A stretch of 64,000 nucleotides of DNA, taken from positions 1-64,000 of the forward strand of contig JAFTXG010000026.1 in the NCBI GenBank assembly GCA_017461725.1, written 5' to 3'. Both the position numbers and the translations under genes were made by a program. Below, piece after piece: positions 27,297 through 36,180 of the stretch. The notes beneath the pieces are model-generated. The model saw only the letters and a program-made list of their open reading frames with translations. It ran no database searches and was not told where the DNA came from. This DNA comes from Lachnospiraceae bacterium. Lineage in GTDB: Bacteria; Bacillota; Clostridia; Lachnospirales; Lachnospiraceae. Numbering within the stretch: position 1 is the stretch's first letter; each line of letters starts with the position of its first letter.

Positions 27297-27343
27297 GCGT
27301 AGTGTCCTGTCACTTCGTGCCAGTCCACACGCGGGCTATCGCC
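27297..27343. repeat. 47-bp direct repeat, copy 2
   Basis: This second copy is identical to 27163-27209. It ends a few bases before the rpsR terminator hairpin. Confidence 0.9.
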
Positions 27344-27345
27344 CT

Positions 27346-27410
27346 ATAAAAAACGCCTGCCCCAGATGGGTGCTCGTGCGAGCACGCACCCACTGGGCAG
27401 GCATTTTTTG
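27346..27410. terminator. Bidirectional terminator at the end of the rpsF operon
   Basis: A long hairpin (outer arms GCCTGCCCCAG at 27355-27365 and CTGGGCAGGC at 27393-27402, with further pairing of GGGTGC/GCACCC inside) is bounded by A runs on the left and T runs on the right. It can therefore act in both directions. It ends transcription of rpsF-ssb-rpsR on the minus strand. Confidence 0.85.
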
Positions 27411-27431
27411 CACTGCGAAATGCTTTCGCGA

Positions 27432-27698
27432 TTACTCTACAGTGTAGGGCAGCAGGGAAATGTGTCTAGCACGCTTAACTGCTACAGTCAGAGCACGCTG
27501 ATGCTTTGCACAGTTTCCGGTGATACGACGAGGAAGGATCTTGCCTCTCTCGGATACGTATCTCTTCAGCTTGTTAACATCCTTGTAATCGATACCTGCG
27601 TTCTCTTTGCCGCAGAATACACATACTTTCTTTCTTCTACGAATGCTGCCGGGTCTTCTCTTAGCCGGTGCATCGCCGCGATCTTTATTGAATGCCAT
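27432..27698 (-). CDS. rpsR: 30S ribosomal protein S18
   Basis: S18 binds 16S rRNA in the 30S platform together with S6. Of 88 residues, the N-terminus is basic ([15 protein letters not shown]), with [16 protein letters not shown] and the conserved [25 protein letters not shown] block. The two cysteines in CVFC suggest the zinc-binding version of S18. AGGAGG precedes the ATG. It is the third gene of the rpsF-ssb-rpsR operon, 25 bp after ssb. Confidence 0.97.
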   Translation of the reverse strand: MAFNKDRGDAPAKRRPGSIRRRKKVCVFCGKENAGIDYKDVNKLKRYVSERGKILPRRITGNCAKHQRALTVAVKRARHISLLPYTVE

Positions 27699-27723
27699 CT
27701 CAAAAACCTCCTATCAAAATTCC

Positions 27724-28224
27724 TTAGTTAAACGGGAGACCTTCGTCATCTACTCCATCGGGAATATTCATGAAACCGTCCGCAATCGCACTGCTGGGAG
27801 CCGGTCTGGACTGGGGCTGATAGCTCTGTCCGCTGTATCTCTGACCACCCTGATTGCCATAGCTCTGATTTGCAAAGCCATCGTTTCCGGTTGATGCACC
27901 CTTGCTGTCTGCAAACTCCTGATCCTCAATAACAACATCAGTCGTATAAACAGTCTTGCCGTCTCTGTCCTGATAGCTGCCGGTCTGAATACGTCCGGTA
28001 ACCAGAACTCTCATTCCCTGATGGAAATACTTCTCGGCAAACTCTGCTGCACGGTCGAATGCTACGCAGCGAATGAAATCCGCCTGAGCGTCCTGGCCTG
28101 CATCTCTTCTGCCTCTGCGGTCAACTGCTAAGGTGTAACGGGCGATCGCCATCTGGCGCTCTCCCTGTGAATAACGAACCTCGGGGTCTCTGGTCAATCT
28201 TCCCATGAGAATAACTTTGTTCAT
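27724..28224 (-). CDS. ssb: Single-stranded DNA-binding protein
   Basis: SSB coats single-stranded DNA in replication and repair. Of 166 residues, the OB-fold is N-terminal (MNKVILMGRLTRDPEVRY, FIRCVAFDRAAEFAEKYF, VLVTGRIQTGSYQDRDG). A Gln/Gly/Tyr-rich linker follows, and the acidic partner-binding tip ends DDEGLPFN, one residue longer than the usual DDIPF end. It is in the conserved order rpsF-ssb-rpsR. Confidence 0.96.
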   Translation of the reverse strand: MNKVILMGRLTRDPEVRYSQGERQMAIARYTLAVDRRGRRDAGQDAQADFIRCVAFDRAAEFAEKYFHQGMRVLVTGRIQTGSYQDRDGKTVYTTDVVIEDQEFADSKGASTGNDGFANQSYGNQGGQRYSGQSYQPQSRPAPSSAIADGFMNIPDGVDDEGLPFN

Positions 28225-28243
28225 AAAATCTCCTCTTTTCTCG

Positions 28244-28531
28244 TTACGCTTCCTGCTTTACGCACAGATATCTGATAACAGGTTCCTGAATGCGAAGACG
28301 CTGCTCAAGCTCGCCAGGGCATGCTGCATCAGCATCGAACTGGATGAAGTAGTAGAAACCTTCCTTCATCTTCTGAATCTCGTAAGCGAGTTTTCTCTTA
28401 CCCCACTCATCCACATTGGTCACAGTGCCACCGAAACGGGTGATGTAGTTCTGCACCTTCTCAAGAGCTGCAGCTCTCTGCTCATCCTCCAGCTTTACAC
28501 TGAGAACAACACACAATTCATACTTGTTCAT
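28244..28531 (-). CDS. rpsF: 30S ribosomal protein S6
   Basis: S6 pairs with S18 in the 30S platform. The 95-residue product has the family strands MNKYELCVVLSVKLEDE, GKRKLAYEIQKMKEGFYYFIQFDAD and a C-terminal VIRYLCVK. AAAGGAGG precedes the ATG. It is the first gene of the operon, about 75 bp after a predicted promoter. Confidence 0.96.
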   Translation of the reverse strand: MNKYELCVVLSVKLEDEQRAAALEKVQNYITRFGGTVTNVDEWGKRKLAYEIQKMKEGFYYFIQFDADAACPGELEQRLRIQEPVIRYLCVKQEA

Positions 28532-28607
28532 GCTTTTTTACCTCCTTTTGGACTCTGGCCCCTGATCTGGTCAGGAGCAAGGAATGTACAATTTATTACA
28601 AATACAT

Positions 28608-28636
28608 ACTTTAACACAGATTTAAAAAGTATGCAA
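28608..28636 (-). promoter_or_regulatory. Probable promoter of rpsF-ssb-rpsR
   Basis: On the minus strand TTGCAT (28631-28636) and TAAAGT (28608-28613) are separated by 17 bp. The leader that follows contains CTCCTGACCAGATCAGGGG, a small hairpin that could serve S6/S18 feedback; that role is only a guess. Confidence 0.5.
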
Positions 28637-28693
28637 GGACTTTTTGTCCAAAATTTATTTTTTCTGTGCTGAAATCTATGTGCTGCTCACCGG

Positions 28694-30547
28694 TTACCCA
28701 ACCGTGACTTCAACGCGTTTTCCGCTGAAAGCCACGCCGTATTTGTAGATTGTTTCCACTCCGGCGACAGTCATTTCGGTGTCGTATTTCTTGTCGATAA
28801 TCTGCTGTAAGGCTTTTTCGGACAGCACTTTCAGCTGCTCTCCCGTGCAATTCTTTTCAGCTTTCAGTTCAATCAGAATACCGGGAAGATTTTTCTTTAC
28901 CGGTTTCAGTTGAATATCGTATCTACCGTCGCCGGACTCGCGGTTGGAAGTGATGTATGATCCGCCAAGCAGCGCACACAACCCAAGCATAAAACCGTGA
29001 TAAAAATTTTCTCCCGCTGTGTCAAAAGAGCTTACCGACTGCACAAGTAACGTTTGGATCAATATCTGAAGTTTCGCACTATCTCCTGAAAAAATCGTCT
29101 CCTGAATGGAAATCGCCGTTGACTGTGGAATAATATCATCCAACTTCTGAAGAATCTCCTTGTTATAAACAAACGATATCTCCTTATTCGGCAGTGCAAC
29201 CTCGCACATAAAATCTCCGTTGAACGAAGGAGAAGTCCGGATAACCTTCAAATATCCGGCAACCAAAAGAAAGCTATACACCGTCGAAGGATTTCTCCTG
29301 ATCTGCGGATAAATAACCCCGGTATCAATATAGGACACAAACGATTTTCCGCTGACCAGTGAAGTTAATTTTTCGTAAATTTCCTTATCTGCATCGGCGA
29401 GAATCTCACCGATAATATCATTGCTTCCCGTGGACTGCCAAAAGGCTCTCGGCATACACTCATTGTTAAAGTAGTTGATCACCGACCATGGATTGAATAT
29501 CTCTGATTTGCCAAAGCGGTATCCGTCATACCACTCACAGATCTCATCATACTTATCTACAACACCGTAATATTCAGCCATTTCCTTCACCTCATCAGAG
29601 GTGAAGCCGAAATAATCACTGTATTTGCTATCCAGCACAGAATTAATGGTGAGGTTGTTCAAACCGCTGAAGATGCTTTCTTTGGCCACGCGAAGAATGC
29701 CGGTCAGAAATCCGTAGGACAAATGCCTGTTATCTTTGAATCCACCCGAAAATAAATTACGCATAAAAAGGATTACTTTATCATAATATCCCTTCATGTA
29801 CCCCTGTTGAATAGGAATATCATATTCGTCAATGATAATAACCGGCGCTATCCCATGATGCTCATGAAGCATCTTCGAAAGCATATACAGGGACGAGTCG
29901 AACAATGCCGGATCAACTTTTCCTTCAATGACTTTCTGATAGTAATCCGCATCCTGAATCTTCGTGCTGCCCATAAGCTCGTAATGCCGCTTATACTCCA
30001 TTTTGATCAATTGCACAATTCGCTCATAGGTTTCCTCCCAGGTATCTTTTTTAATATCTTTGAAGGTCACAAAGATAACCGGATACTTACCCTGATAATC
30101 ACGATATTCTTTCCCACACGCCCAAATTTTTTTATCCTTGAAATATACAGACGTATCCTCGCCGGTCTTTTCAAAAAAGGTACGCAGCATATCCATATTC
30201 AGTGTTTTTCCGAAACGACGCGGGCGCGTAAAGAGAGAGACCATCGGACGTTCGTCGATGAAGTCTTTAATCATCATGGTTTTATCTATATAATAATAAT
30301 CCGTCGAAGCCAATCGGAAATCAGAAATCCCGACGGGCAGGGGAAGGCGTTTAGAATGCTTCTGCATTTTCTCTGTTTCTTTTTTTACACGGCAATCTGA
30401 TGGCTTTAGGGCGTCCACAGGAATCCGCCATGAGCGGCCCTCTTTTCTGGCCCCTTCCACTTTTCCTTCCTGGCAAAGACCGGAAATTCTTCGTTCAGTC
30501 AAATCCCAGCGAGCGGCAGCCTCTTTAACCGACATCATCTCAGTCAT
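28694..30547 (-). CDS. HTH - AAA-ATPase-like - PD-(D/E)XK protein
   Basis: This 617-residue protein belongs to the AAA-ATPase-like (PF09820) plus PDDEXK_9 (PF08011) family, common in gut bacteria and of unknown function. Residues about 1-55 form a MerR/excisionase-like HTH (MMSVKEAAARWDLTERRISGLCQEGKVEG). The ATPase part has LPVGISDFR, a P-loop variant RPRRFGKTL near 110 and a Walker B-like VIIIDEYD near 240. The C-terminal nuclease-like motif is GRYDIQL..GILIELKAEK near 570-590. GGAGG precedes the ATG. It stands alone between the rpsF promoter and an unusual gap. A defence or mobile-element role is inference. Confidence 0.85.
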   Translation of the reverse strand: MTEMMSVKEAAARWDLTERRISGLCQEGKVEGARKEGRSWRIPVDALKPSDCRVKKETEKMQKHSKRLPLPVGISDFRLASTDYYYIDKTMMIKDFIDERPMVSLFTRPRRFGKTLNMDMLRTFFEKTGEDTSVYFKDKKIWACGKEYRDYQGKYPVIFVTFKDIKKDTWEETYERIVQLIKMEYKRHYELMGSTKIQDADYYQKVIEGKVDPALFDSSLYMLSKMLHEHHGIAPVIIIDEYDIPIQQGYMKGYYDKVILFMRNLFSGGFKDNRHLSYGFLTGILRVAKESIFSGLNNLTINSVLDSKYSDYFGFTSDEVKEMAEYYGVVDKYDEICEWYDGYRFGKSEIFNPWSVINYFNNECMPRAFWQSTGSNDIIGEILADADKEIYEKLTSLVSGKSFVSYIDTGVIYPQIRRNPSTVYSFLLVAGYLKVIRTSPSFNGDFMCEVALPNKEISFVYNKEILQKLDDIIPQSTAISIQETIFSGDSAKLQILIQTLLVQSVSSFDTAGENFYHGFMLGLCALLGGSYITSNRESGDGRYDIQLKPVKKNLPGILIELKAEKNCTGEQLKVLSEKALQQIIDKKYDTEMTVAGVETIYKYGVAFSGKRVEVTVG

Positions 30548-30844
30548 TGCTTAATACCTCCCTCTTTGTATATCTATATTATGCCCAAGGTGCAGAAATT
30601 TGTCAATAAACTTCCGACAAAAGCTCCATCAATTTCCTAAACCCCCGATTTCATTTCCGAATTTAATCTTTTATTTCCGGAAACATTCTTCTTATTGCCG
30701 AAAATATCATTTCTGTTTCCGAAAGTCTTTTCTCCATACCGTTTTTCTGAACCCCCATTCCCCATAAACGGAAAATCCCGCCGGCAGGATTTTCCTCACC
30801 GGCGGAACAATTTAACAATGGTAAGTTCAATGGCAAATTCCCGG
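30548..30844. other. 297-bp gap with repeated TTTCCGAA motifs and a hairpin
   Basis: No gene is seen. The left half has several TTTCCGAA/TTCCGGAAA/TTGCCGAAA-like words between about 30650 and 30725. The right half holds a hairpin (GGAAAATCC with GGATTTTCC, about 30770-30796), 50-75 bp past the stop codon of the DUF362 gene, which may end its transcript. Confidence 0.5.
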
Positions 30845-31711
30845 TCACTCCACCGTGACCAGCTCGTACTCTCTGCTGCCATAGCCCAGCGCAGCAGCCG
30901 CCTCGATGGTGTGCACGCCGTTTCTGGACTCGATTCGTTGAAGCAGATGATCTCTGCCGGGATCGTCGGAGGCATACACCAGATCCAGGCAAGCCTGATC
31001 GATGGCGATGGGATCGGTGGACACCAGAATACCGATATCCTTCATGCAGGGGTCCTCAGCCACCGCACAGCAGTCACAATCCACGGACATGTTTTTCATC
31101 ACGTTGACATAGACCACATTTCCCTTGAAATAATCCACCACAGAGCCCGCCGCGTCAGCCATAGACTCCAAAAACAGATCATGATCTGCCGTCCAGATCT
31201 CCTCGGGCACGCCGGCACCGTGGATGTAAGCCTTTCCGAAGGAGGATGCCACGCCGATGGACAGCTGTTTCAGCGCCCCGCCGTAACCGCCCATGGGATG
31301 TCCCTTGAAGTGGGACAGCACCAGCATAGAGTCATAGTTCGCCATATTTTTGCCCACATAGTTCTTCCTGATCACCTTGCCGTCCGGGATCGCCAGCTCC
31401 AGATCAGGCCCCTCCGCGTCCAGCAGATCCACCTTGAAGAACTTGACCCAGCCGTGGGTCTCCATCAGCTTCTGATGCTTTGCGGTGGTATTTCGCTGGC
31501 CCTCGTAGGCAGTGTTACACTCCACCACCGTGCCGCCCACATGGTCGATGATGGGCTTCCAAAATCCGGGGCGCAGGAAATTCTGATTGCCCTGCTCGCC
31601 GGAATGAAGCTTCACTGCCACTCTGCCGGGCAATTCTTTTCCCACCAGATTGTAAAGCTCAACTACCTTCTCGGGGGTGATTTCTCTGGAAAAATAAACC
31701 TTTGCTGCCAT
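30845..31711 (-). CDS. DUF362-domain protein
   Basis: This 288-residue protein matches the DUF362 family: LVLSHFKGHPMGGYGGALKQLSIG, VYVNVMKNMSVDCDCC and IGILVSTDPIAIDQACLDLVY. Many members carry a 4Fe-4S ferredoxin module, but this one lacks the paired CxxCxxC clusters and has only the DCDCC and EDPCM cysteines. Its function is unknown. GGAGGAAG precedes the ATG. It is the last gene of the run that starts with the M20 peptidase at 37.3 kb, 121 bp after the MBL/GDPD gene. Confidence 0.85.
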   Translation of the reverse strand: MAAKVYFSREITPEKVVELYNLVGKELPGRVAVKLHSGEQGNQNFLRPGFWKPIIDHVGGTVVECNTAYEGQRNTTAKHQKLMETHGWVKFFKVDLLDAEGPDLELAIPDGKVIRKNYVGKNMANYDSMLVLSHFKGHPMGGYGGALKQLSIGVASSFGKAYIHGAGVPEEIWTADHDLFLESMADAAGSVVDYFKGNVVYVNVMKNMSVDCDCCAVAEDPCMKDIGILVSTDPIAIDQACLDLVYASDDPGRDHLLQRIESRNGVHTIEAAAALGYGSREYELVTVE

Positions 31712-31832
31712 GACGCTTCCTCCTGTTGATTAAATTACTGAACAGTTCGCTCACTTTATCCTGATTATAGTCTGTCCTGAAAATAATTTCAACATTGTTC
31801 CGGATATATTCAACCATCACCTCTGTATTTTC

Positions 31833-33320
31833 TTACTCAGCACTCGCTTCACATTGGCATATATACGCTGCCAGCTTATCTGGAAAGTTTACCGTCATGC
31901 CGTCAGCACCGGCATCATATACCTGCTTCATCAGTTCTTCATCTTTTACACCCCATGCGCGTACATTGAATCCCTGTCTGTGCCACTGTTCCACCTGCTC
32001 AGCAGTGACACTCTTCGCTATGGGGCAAATTTCATCAATACCTCTCACTCTCATATCCGCGAGCAGTTCTTCCGTAACGGTTTTTGCCAGATATCCTTTT
32101 CTCAGTTCCGGTGCATACTCACACATCCGGCAAAGTTCCTCATACTTAAATGAGGTGATCACTACCTTCTTTTCCAGATGATATGCGCGGACCAGATCCG
32201 CCACCGGCTGTGCAGTGCCCTCTGCCTTTAACTCGATAGCAAATAGCATATCCCGGAAAGACATATGCTCCAGAAAATCCTCCAGTTTTACGATGCGGTC
32301 AGCCAGTTCCCCTTTGACGACCCGAAATTTCCGAAGTTCTTCATAGGTATAATCCTCGATACTGCCTTCCTCACCGGTCACACGCTTTAAGGTGTCATCA
32401 TGGAACAATACCGGCACACCGTCCTTTGTCAAATGTACATCTGTCTCGATTCCGTTTGCCCCCATAAACACGCCCAGATTAAAAGAAAGCAGTGTGTTCT
32501 CGGGAGCATACTCACTGGCACCTCTGTGGGCATAATTGATAAACTGTGTCCGGCTTTCCTCCCGCATGATGCGAAGCATTTTCTGCTCGGATTTCTCCAG
32601 AAATGCCCTCCAACGGGTATCATCGATAAAGGGATTTTCTTCGCAGGTCAGACTCTTCTCGTAGTTTCCTCTGGTATCATTCTGCCAGGAATGATTTCCG
32701 ATAAATACATCCACGTGCTCTTTCTTTAATCGCTCTATGCTTTCCAGAAACTGGCCGCGCAGTAAAAGAGACAGTCCCCGATCCCACAGAAAAGGCTTTT
32801 TCAGCTGATTGGTTCCTGCGCCGCCAAAGGTTCCTGCGCGATAAACTCTGCCCTTTTCCTCCAGATCAAAGAAAAAGGACAATGTACCTGCTGTATGTCC
32901 CGGTGTCTCCAGACATAAGATCTCTGTATTCCCCAGACGAATAATATCTCCATCCCTCACAAACACATCCGGCACAAAGCTCAACGCCGGATCATTGCTT
33001 AAATACCGTAGATCCGCCTCATGGATAAAGGTTTTCGCCCCGCTTAAGGCCACCAGCTTCGCCGTGCCGCCGGTATGATCGCGATGGCCGTGGGAATGTA
33101 TGATGTATTTTACATCCCTGATGTCAAATCCCAATTTATCCATGGACTCCAGAATCACATCGGCGGTCTCCGCATAACCGGTATCCAACAAAATCAACCC
33201 ATCTCCCGTATCGATAAGATGAGATGAGGCCTTATAGGTTCCCACAAAATATAAATTGCCTACCATACGAAAAGCGCCGATCCTGTCCTTATCATCGGCT
33301 ATATTTACTGCAGTTCCCAT
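31833..33320 (-). CDS. Fusion: metallo-beta-lactamase-fold hydrolase + glycerophosphodiester phosphodiesterase
   Basis: Two enzymes are in one frame. The start giving MGTAVNIADD is 9 bp after GGAGG and yields 495 residues. Residues about 1-250 are an MBL-fold domain with LLDTGY, HSHGHRDH at 75-82, TPGHTAGT near 140 and GNHSWQND near 208. The usual metal-bridging Asp (GD) appears replaced in RAGTFGGAG. Residues about 262-495 are a GDPD domain: AHRGASEYAPENT, GIETDVHLTKDGVPVLFHDD, AIELKAE and GADGMTVNFP. GDPD enzymes split glycerophosphodiesters. There is no signal peptide. No internal stop or start separates the halves, so the fusion looks real. Confidence 0.9.
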   Translation of the reverse strand: MGTAVNIADDKDRIGAFRMVGNLYFVGTYKASSHLIDTGDGLILLDTGYAETADVILESMDKLGFDIRDVKYIIHSHGHRDHTGGTAKLVALSGAKTFIHEADLRYLSNDPALSFVPDVFVRDGDIIRLGNTEILCLETPGHTAGTLSFFFDLEEKGRVYRAGTFGGAGTNQLKKPFLWDRGLSLLLRGQFLESIERLKKEHVDVFIGNHSWQNDTRGNYEKSLTCEENPFIDDTRWRAFLEKSEQKMLRIMREESRTQFINYAHRGASEYAPENTLLSFNLGVFMGANGIETDVHLTKDGVPVLFHDDTLKRVTGEEGSIEDYTYEELRKFRVVKGELADRIVKLEDFLEHMSFRDMLFAIELKAEGTAQPVADLVRAYHLEKKVVITSFKYEELCRMCEYAPELRKGYLAKTVTEELLADMRVRGIDEICPIAKSVTAEQVEQWHRQGFNVRAWGVKDEELMKQVYDAGADGMTVNFPDKLAAYICQCEASAE

Positions 33321-33403
33321 AAATAGATTCCTCCATGTGTTTTGATCATTTAACTTTCCCTTTCCATTATACACCATATCTCAGAGTAGAGAAAGAGCAA
33401 AAA

Positions 33404-34858
33404 TCAGCACATTTTTGGTTTTTCATTGATTGCGTGCAGCACTTCTTTCCCCGAAATTCCCGGCTGCGTCATCCCATATGCATCTAAGATTGTATCCAGT
33501 TCTTTCTCTGACATCAATTTCCGTTCGAGAATCAGACTGCGGACACTCACCTGTTTTGCAAGGGCTTCTTTGGCAAGACTGGCAGACTCAACATAACCGA
33601 TATATGGACATAATGCGGTGATAATCCCCACGCTGGAATCCAGAAGTTCGCGGCATCGGTCTTCGTTGGCAGTAATACCATTGACACAATTATACACAAA
33701 GGTCCGTATCGCATTGTCCAGCATGGAAATCGACTGGAACAGGCTGTCAAACACCACCGGCTCGAAGGCATTCAGTTCCATCTGCCCAGCCTCCACCGCC
33801 ATTGCGATGGTCATATCGTTTCCGACAATTTTGAATGCCACCTGGCTGACCACCTCCGGGATGACGGGATTGACCTTTCCCGGCATGATGGATGACCCAT
33901 TCTGACGGGCCGGCAAATTAATCTCACCGAATCCGGTCCTGGGGCCGGAGGACATGAGCCGCAGATCGTTGGCAATTTTGGATATGGAGATCGCTCCGTT
34001 TTTCAGCGCGCTGGACACCGCCGCAAAGCAGTCAATATTCTGTGTGGCATCGATCAGGTCCGACGCCTGTCGGAAGGGAAGTCCCGTCAGTGCAGACAGC
34101 GTGGCGGCAATATTGTGGAAGTAAGACTTATCCGCATTCAGTCCGGTACCGATAGCGGTGCCTCCCATATTGATGGTATACAGTTCTTCTTTTGTAAATC
34201 TGATTCGCTGCAGACCTCTGTCCACCGCCGAGGCGTAAGCGCCAAATTCCTGGCCCAGCCGGATCGGCACCGCATCCTGCATCTGTGTCCGCCCCATCTT
34301 CAGGACAGAGTCAAAATCGGCCGCTTTTTTCTGCAGCGCAGACCGCAAGAGCTCCAGACTTTCCTCGAGACTCTTGAGCAAAACCAGCGCCGTCATCTTT
34401 CCGGCGGTGGGGATCACATCGTTGGTGGACTGACCGTAATTCACATGGTCGTTCGGATGTACCAGCGCATAGTCTCCCTTTTTTCCGCCCAGCAGTTCAA
34501 TGGCAATGTTGGCAATGACCTCATTTGCATTCATATTCATGGAGGTGCCGGCTCCGCCCTGGATCGGGTCCACGATAAACTGGTCGTGGTACTTTCCTGC
34601 TATAATCAGATCACAGGCCTGCTCAATGGCAGTGGCGATGCTCATATCCATGACTCCCGCGGCGGCATTGGCCATGGCGCAGGCTTTTTTCAACACGGCC
34701 AGACTGCGGATCATTTCGGGGTGAAGCTGCCTGCCGGTGATGGAAAAATTCTCCACCGCGCGCAGAGACTGCACGCCGTAATACGCCGCCACCGGGATTT
34801 CCTTCGCGCCGATGGAGTCCTGCTCCAACCGTGTATGCTGATCGATGCTTTCGTTCAT
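33404..34858 (-). CDS. aspA: Aspartate ammonia-lyase
   Basis: Aspartase converts L-aspartate to fumarate and ammonia. The 484-residue protein has the superfamily signature GSSIMPGKVN at 321-330 carrying the catalytic serine. GAGTSMNMNANEV at 103-113 is the aspartase rather than fumarase form, and HPNDHVNYGQSTND is near 134-147. GGAGG lies 8 bp before the ATG. It is 29 bp after the CapA-like gene in the run headed by an M20 peptidase, which suggests use of aspartate released from a peptide or amide. Confidence 0.93.
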   Translation of the reverse strand: MNESIDQHTRLEQDSIGAKEIPVAAYYGVQSLRAVENFSITGRQLHPEMIRSLAVLKKACAMANAAAGVMDMSIATAIEQACDLIIAGKYHDQFIVDPIQGGAGTSMNMNANEVIANIAIELLGGKKGDYALVHPNDHVNYGQSTNDVIPTAGKMTALVLLKSLEESLELLRSALQKKAADFDSVLKMGRTQMQDAVPIRLGQEFGAYASAVDRGLQRIRFTKEELYTINMGGTAIGTGLNADKSYFHNIAATLSALTGLPFRQASDLIDATQNIDCFAAVSSALKNGAISISKIANDLRLMSSGPRTGFGEINLPARQNGSSIMPGKVNPVIPEVVSQVAFKIVGNDMTIAMAVEAGQMELNAFEPVVFDSLFQSISMLDNAIRTFVYNCVNGITANEDRCRELLDSSVGIITALCPYIGYVESASLAKEALAKQVSVRSLILERKLMSEKELDTILDAYGMTQPGISGKEVLHAINEKPKMC

Positions 34859-34887
34859 TTCTATTTTCCTCCGTTAATCCCTGCCTG

Positions 34888-36177
34888 TCACCATGTGCAG
34901 GTCAGTGTCCCGTCTTTCTCCCGGGTTATCTTCGTTCCATAGGGCTCACACATTTCGGCCAGATACTCCGCGATCTCCGGGTTATCACTGCGGCGGGGCA
35001 GACCGATGGCGGAGCGGTTACCCTCCATGGCCATCTCGATGGGCAGCAGCTTAATGGATGTGAGCTTTGTCCCTTCCGTCTCCCAGCAGGGGATCACTGA
35101 CCGGAACATCCTCGGATCGGTCATCAGGCCTCTGGTGAAATCCTTTGAGCGTTTCCTCAACAGTTCATGGACGGTGGATGCCGAAGTCAGACCATTCCTT
35201 TCAAAAAAGTCCGCCGGTGCCAGCTCAATATCGTAGAGCTGCAGCACAAAATCCCCCAGCGAATAGAAGATCGGACAATCCTTATACACCTCGATGGGCC
35301 GCAGCAGGTGAGGCCCGTGACCGAGAATGGCATGGGCACCTGCGTCGATACAGCGATGGGCGAACTCCTTCAAAAACTCTGCCGGACACTCTTTCGCATC
35401 ACCGCTGATCTGGTGTGAATGAACCGATATCATGATATAATCGGCCTGAAGCTTCGCCTCATAGATGGCCTTCTCCACCCGCGCCATGTCCTTCCCGTTG
35501 ACCTTCATCACAAAACGGGGAGTCTCGCCCAGCACAAACTTCAGTTCACCCAACTCGGCTTCATCATTTTTCAGTTCCGGGTGATAGCCCTCCCTGCGGG
35601 TGATTTCCTTTCCCGCATTGATATTCGTCTCCACTGCAATTCTCTTGATGAAATCAAGCTCTGCCTGGGGAAGCTCGATATGCTTTTCAATGCGAATCCC
35701 GTTGATTCCGGGGCGCCCGGACACTCTCGGGGACTGCTCCCCTGCCATCATCGACGGTTCAAAAGAAGAGTTGACTGCGATCAGTGCCACACGGCCGTTT
35801 TTCGTCTCCAGATACCGGGGCGCGGAGGCTTCCGCCAGATTTCTGCCCACTCCGCTGTGAACCAGTCCGCTTTTTTCCAGCGCCTCCAGAGTCCGCTCCA
35901 GCCCGGCGTAGGAAAAATCCAGCGCATGGTTATTGTTAAAGCTGGTCATATTGAACCCGAAGGGCTTGATATCCTCCAGAACCTCCGGGTTGGTGCGCAG
36001 CCAGGTGCCGCCGCTGAACTGGGACGCACAGGCCTCCCCCTCATGGTTTAAGGTAGTCTCCAAATTGAAAAACCGCGCGTCTCCCTGCCGGATAAAGGTC
36101 GCCAGCTCCGCAAAGCCCTCGTAGCCTTCATAGATCCGTTTCTGAATAATCATGTCTCCTACTGCGGTAATTTTCAT
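34888..36177 (-). CDS. CapA / poly-gamma-glutamate synthesis-type phosphoesterase-fold protein
   Basis: This 429-residue protein has the PGA_cap (CapA) fold of the calcineurin-like superfamily: AVGDMI at 5-10, FNLETTL near 37-43, MTSFNNNHALDF near 77-88, SVHSHQ near 252, GAHAILGHGPHLLRPIEVYKD and IFYSLGDFV. True CapA is a membrane protein of capsule synthesis, but this one lacks a membrane segment and is likely a cytoplasmic enzyme. It begins 3 bp after the M20 peptidase stop and 29 bp before aspartase. Its function is not established. Confidence 0.85.
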   Translation of the reverse strand: MKITAVGDMIIQKRIYEGYEGFAELATFIRQGDARFFNLETTLNHEGEACASQFSGGTWLRTNPEVLEDIKPFGFNMTSFNNNHALDFSYAGLERTLEALEKSGLVHSGVGRNLAEASAPRYLETKNGRVALIAVNSSFEPSMMAGEQSPRVSGRPGINGIRIEKHIELPQAELDFIKRIAVETNINAGKEITRREGYHPELKNDEAELGELKFVLGETPRFVMKVNGKDMARVEKAIYEAKLQADYIMISVHSHQISGDAKECPAEFLKEFAHRCIDAGAHAILGHGPHLLRPIEVYKDCPIFYSLGDFVLQLYDIELAPADFFERNGLTSASTVHELLRKRSKDFTRGLMTDPRMFRSVIPCWETEGTKLTSIKLLPIEMAMEGNRSAIGLPRRSDNPEIAEYLAEMCEPYGTKITREKDGTLTCTW

Positions 36178-36180
36178 CGT

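Larger units (their letters stand above)
26941..27345. other. Gene-free, repeat-rich gap
   Basis: No credible gene is seen here. The left part is A+T-rich. The right part, from about 27160, turns G+C-rich and carries two copies of a 47-bp repeat, a small CCGC/GCGG hairpin at about 27244-27257, and the CGGGCTATCGCC element also present at 9.48 kb. It resembles a site of small palindromic repeats rather than coding DNA. Confidence 0.6.

Noticed and set aside
27163-27343. Possible two-unit CRISPR array
   Set aside because: Only two repeats, an 87-bp interval, hairpin-bearing G+C-rich units and no cas genes nearby; it fits a small palindromic repeat better.
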